From assembly GCA_018971745.1 (NCBI GenBank), contig JAGXAD010000038.1:1-6971 (forward strand): DNA of 6,971 bases. The letters run 5' to 3'. Below the pieces are notes generated by a model. The model made no database searches and had not been told where the DNA came from. It saw only the letters and a list, made by a program, of their open reading frames with translations. Positions 5,072 through 6,971 of the stretch are shown here, one piece after another. This DNA is from Patescibacteria group bacterium. Lineage in GTDB: Bacteria > Patescibacteriota > Minisyncoccia > Sungbacterales > GWA2-42-14. Each line of letters begins with the position of its first letter. Position 1 is the stretch's first letter. The position numbers were made by a program, and so were the translations under genes.

Positions 5072-6418
5072 TTACATTCGCCGTTTGCTTCTGTAAGACG
5101 GATACACGCGCGAAAGCGCCAAAATGTATCCTGCCAGGCGGTATGACACGCTATATTTTTTTGCGGTTGCGATGAGTTCACGGCCGTTGTCGTTCATGTA
5201 TTTGACAATTCCGGCGCGTATGGAATGCTCATCTCGTTCGCGCGGCACCGGCGCTTGAGGATATTTCCCCGTTCGCCCGACATTATGCGCCCATTCAAAA
5301 TACGAAACCGTCACGCCTCCCGCGTTTGCGTAAATGTCCGGTATGACAACGATTTTTTTTGCCTGAATAATTTCGTCCGCTTCGCACACCGTCGGGCTGT
5401 TTGCTCCTTCCGCAATGATTTTGCATTGCAGGACTTCAGCTTCTTTTTCGCTGACATCTCCTTCCATGGCGCAGGGAACCTGTAAGTCAACCGGCAGAGC
5501 AAAAAAGTTCATTCTGTCTATTGATTCGCCCTTGCAGACATTTTCAAAGCCGATAACGCTTTTTTGCGGATGTTGTTCAACATAGCGGATTAATTCCTGC
5601 ATGGGCAGGCCGTCTCGCTTATACACCCGTCCATACCAATCGCCGACGGCAACGACTTTAATGTTAAAGTCGTCGCAATATTGGCCGAAATGCATGCCGA
5701 CATTGCCAAATCCGTTAATGGCGCAGGACAGGGTTTGTGTTGCCGGAATGTTGAGGTGTTTCCGGAACAGCTTGATGGCGTAATGAAGCCCAAGTCCGGT
5801 TGCGGGTTTTCGCAGCGACAGTCCTCCTGCGTATTCCGGTTTTCCGGTTGCAATGCCGTCAATGGGCATGTCAGTGACGCCTTTGATGCGCATCATATAC
5901 TCGTAATGGTCTCGCATCCATTGCATCATGACGGCGTTGGTGTTTACATCCGGCGCCAGCCGGTCTTTGAGCGGACCGATAATATCTTTTTCAACAAGCT
6001 TTTCAATCACCTTGTCGGTGATGTCCTGGAGTTCTTCCTGGGTATACTCGCGGGGGTCTATGCAAATGCCGCCTTTTGCGCCGACGTACGGAAGCCCCAT
6101 AATCCATGATTTGATCGACATTTCAATCGCGAGATTTTCCATGACGGAGATTCCGACTTGCGGGTGCGCGCGCCATCCGCCCGCCCAGATCCAGTTGCCG
6201 TCCGGTTTTTTGTGCTGGATTCGTACAATTCCGAATGAGTACGGACGCCTTTTTTCCGGATTGTTTCTGTCTTTCAGTTTTACGCTGATGTCAACGCCGT
6301 GGCGCCCGTCAAATCCTTGCAATTCTTCAATAAACCAATCGGTGTCGTAGCCGATATCCATTTTTTTTACCGCGCTTTCAATAAGGGAGCGGGTATATTT
6401 AAGAGCGGATGTTGCCAT
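5072..6418 (-). CDS. Glu/Leu/Phe/Val dehydrogenase family enzyme (glutamate-dehydrogenase-like)
   Basis: The family carries out NAD(P)-dependent oxidative deamination of an amino acid to its 2-oxo acid and ammonia. The 448-residue product has the family length and both domains. In the substrate domain are K103, catalytic K115 in GAKGG (113-117) and the Asp of APDVNT (D157). The nucleotide domain has GFGNVG (236-241) and D260 at the end of the second strand. NAGGVTVSYFEW (365-376) supplies the Ser equivalent to Ser380 of Clostridium symbiosum. The residue equivalent to Lys89 of that enzyme, which holds the glutamate side-chain carboxylate, is Ala79 (WAGGWR instead of KGGIR), so glutamate should not be assumed as substrate. 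The start is the ATG at 6418, with AAAGGAG 6 bases upstream; the in-frame TTG at 6436 has no such site. A terminator-like hairpin lies in the leader, and a TATGAT at 6478-6473 is a weak -10 candidate without a good -35. Confidence 0.93.
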   Translation of the reverse strand: MATSALKYTRSLIESAVKKMDIGYDTDWFIEELQGFDGRHGVDISVKLKDRNNPEKRRPYSFGIVRIQHKKPDGNWIWAGGWRAHPQVGISVMENLAIEMSIKSWIMGLPYVGAKGGICIDPREYTQEELQDITDKVIEKLVEKDIIGPLKDRLAPDVNTNAVMMQWMRDHYEYMMRIKGVTDMPIDGIATGKPEYAGGLSLRKPATGLGLHYAIKLFRKHLNIPATQTLSCAINGFGNVGMHFGQYCDDFNIKVVAVGDWYGRVYKRDGLPMQELIRYVEQHPQKSVIGFENVCKGESIDRMNFFALPVDLQVPCAMEGDVSEKEAEVLQCKIIAEGANSPTVCEADEIIQAKKIVVIPDIYANAGGVTVSYFEWAHNVGRTGKYPQAPVPRERDEHSIRAGIVKYMNDNGRELIATAKKYSVSYRLAGYILALSRVYPSYRSKRRM

Positions 6419-6424
6419 GGTTTG

Positions 6425-6431
6425 CTCCTTT
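6425..6431 (-). promoter_or_regulatory. Shine-Dalgarno site fixing the dehydrogenase start
   Basis: AAAGGAG on the minus strand is separated by CAAACC (6 bases) from the ATG at 6418. It lies inside the longer frame that begins with TTG at 6436, which argues that the longer version is not the real start. Confidence 0.8.
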
Positions 6432-6434
6432 GTC

Positions 6435-6463
6435 AAAGAAAAAACAGCTTTTATTCAGCTGTT
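6435..6463 (-). terminator. Terminator-like hairpin in the dehydrogenase leader
   Basis: On the minus strand, AACAGCT (6463-6457) pairs with AGCTGTT (6449-6443) across a 7-base loop. TTTTCTTT follows, and only then the Shine-Dalgarno and ATG of the dehydrogenase. It could end transcripts of the 35-residue gene upstream (stop at 6526), attenuate read-through into the dehydrogenase, or cap a dehydrogenase transcript starting near 6466. No alternative antiterminator fold was found by eye. Confidence 0.5.
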
Positions 6464-6525
6464 GTAATTGGTATCATAAAAGCAGGAAAAGTGCAAGCGG
6501 GTGGCAATAAGCGATTACATCGTTG

Positions 6526-6633
6526 TTAGTATCTGATAAGCGGCAGGAGCGTGAATGCAAGCATGCCTAAAACCGCAATGAAAGTAATTGCAAACCACAA
6601 CGCGTTTATTTTTTTTCTGTGGCTTTTTTTCAT
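6526..6633 (-). CDS. 35-residue single-helix membrane protein
   Basis: A frame from ATG at 6633 to TAA at 6526-6528 encodes 35 residues: a strongly basic start (MKKSHRKKIN), one membrane helix (about 12-33, LWFAITFIAVLGMLAFTLLP) and a short RY end. The layout predicts an N-in, single-pass protein. Similar tiny one-helix proteins with a basic start and a terminal LLP appear common in Patescibacteria; this is recollection, not a search. No Shine-Dalgarno precedes the ATG, so expression is less certain than for the other genes. It is 107 bases upstream of the dehydrogenase on the same strand, with a terminator-like hairpin between them. The strict charge/helix pattern is the main support. Confidence 0.5.
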   Translation of the reverse strand: MKKSHRKKINALWFAITFIAVLGMLAFTLLPLIRY

Positions 6634-6726
6634 ACCAGGCAGGAGAACTTTGGATTAAAAAATTGATAATATATTATTTAAAAACTTTTGCTCGCATAAT
6701 ATATGCCCGTACCTCAAATCTCCGAA

Positions 6727-6748
6727 CTGCCCGCCTTGGGCGGGACAG
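6727..6748. repeat. GC-rich hairpin in intergenic region
   Basis: CTG plus CCCGCC (6727-6735) pairs with GGCGGG plus CAG (6739-6748, one A bulged) over a 3-base loop. It stands out in an AT-rich intergenic stretch. No T-run follows on either strand, so it is not a classical terminator. Around it, AACTTTGG near 6644-6651 and CCAAAGTT (6749-6756) form a wider 8-bp inverted repeat. It may be a dispersed palindromic repeat. Confidence 0.5.
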
Positions 6749-6763
6749 CCAAAGTTTCACTAC

Positions 6764-6791
6764 TTGGCATATTTTGTTTGCCGATTATTAT
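6764..6791 (+). promoter_or_regulatory. Sigma70-type promoter for the gene starting at 6812
   Basis: TTGGCA (6764-6769; five of six) is followed after 16 bases by TATTAT (6786-6791; five of six). Transcription would begin near 6798, leaving a leader of about 14 bases before the ATG at 6812, too short for a full Shine-Dalgarno; none is seen. Confidence 0.6.
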
Positions 6792-6811
6792 TGATTCATA
6801 ATAATACTTTT

Positions 6812-6971
6812 ATGAAATTAAAGCAACGATTTTCTTTATTGCTCGACGGGTATCCGTTGTTGGCTCGGGCGCTTCGTTCGCCGTGGGTTGCGTTGTTGAG
6901 TATCGTGATTGCGGTATGGGCTTTGTATCAGTTTGTCGGCGTATTTCAGGGAGCGTATGATTTGGGAAAAG
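6812..6971 (+). CDS. Membrane-anchored protein, N-terminal fragment (3' end outside window)
   Basis: An open frame from ATG 6812 runs off the window after 53 complete codons. It starts with a basic, amphipathic stretch (MKLKQRFSLLLDGYPLLARALR) and one clear membrane helix at about 25-45 (WVALLSIVIAVWALYQFVG), followed by FQGAYDLGK. There is no signal-peptidase site, so this is an N-terminal membrane anchor or the first helix of a multi-spanning protein. It has a good promoter 20 bases upstream and a nearly leaderless transcript. The family cannot be told from this fragment; a glycosyltransferase-like polytopic protein is one possibility, not supported beyond the first helix. Confidence 0.6.
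   Translation, partial: MKLKQRFSLLLDGYPLLARALRSPWVALLSIVIAVWALYQFVGVFQGAYDLGK

Noticed and set aside
5681..6109. 142-residue plus-strand open frame
   Set aside because: Lies wholly antisense to the well-conserved dehydrogenase; no family resemblance; a shadow of GC-rich codon use.
6684..6760. Possible tRNA suggested by the GC-rich hairpin
   Set aside because: No acceptor/anticodon/T-arm arrangement or GTTC motif fits.
6588..6794. 68-residue plus-strand open frame
   Set aside because: Overlaps the 35-residue minus-strand gene, the GC-rich hairpin and the promoter at 6764-6791; no Shine-Dalgarno and no protein-like composition.
1..6971. Alternative genetic code (UGA as Gly, as in Gracilibacteria/Absconditabacteria)
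   Set aside because: The 88-residue gene ends naturally at TGA and the conserved genes contain no in-frame TGA.

Overview
The window looks like a chromosomal piece of a Candidate Phyla Radiation (Patescibacteria, probably Parcubacteria-like) bacterium. This is inferred from the divergent, compact style of the MurJ, EF4/LepA and TPR proteins, the mixture of genes with and without Shine-Dalgarno sites, and tight packing. The standard code fits, since TGA and TAA both act as stops. No database search was possible, so the taxon is an inference. No stretch longer than 300 bases lacks a gene or remnant.

Layout. (1) 1-2173, plus strand: the 3' end of a TPR protein, then murJ, the lipid II flippase of peptidoglycan synthesis. 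(2) 2174-3205: an AT-richer accessory island in which both intact genes run on the minus strand. It holds a three-helix, aromatic-rich membrane protein (2282-2599) and an 88-residue soluble protein (2881-3147), neither recognised. Each has its own promoter, and the two promoters share an extended -10 motif. Each also has its own Shine-Dalgarno and intrinsic terminator. Between them lies a degraded second copy of the last codons of murJ (about 2678-2755), followed by a 7-bp tandem repeat. (3) 3206-5038, plus: lepA (elongation factor 4), which lacks any ATG near its N-terminus. (4) 5037-5062: a bidirectional terminator between convergent lepA and the next gene. (5) 5072-6418, minus: a Glu/Leu/Phe/Val dehydrogenase-family enzyme with an unusual substrate pocket, preceded by a terminator-like hairpin and a 35-residue single-helix membrane protein (6526-6633). 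(6) 6634-6971: a hairpin-containing intergenic stretch, a promoter, and the start of a membrane-anchored plus-strand gene that leaves the window.

The backbone genes serve cell-envelope building (TPR protein, MurJ), translation (LepA) and amino-acid metabolism (dehydrogenase). The most unusual part is the murJ-lepA interval. There, self-contained small genes sit beside a duplicated murJ 3' end, which looks like a scar of insertion or allelic replacement. A second 7-bp tandem repeat lies inside the lepA coding sequence.
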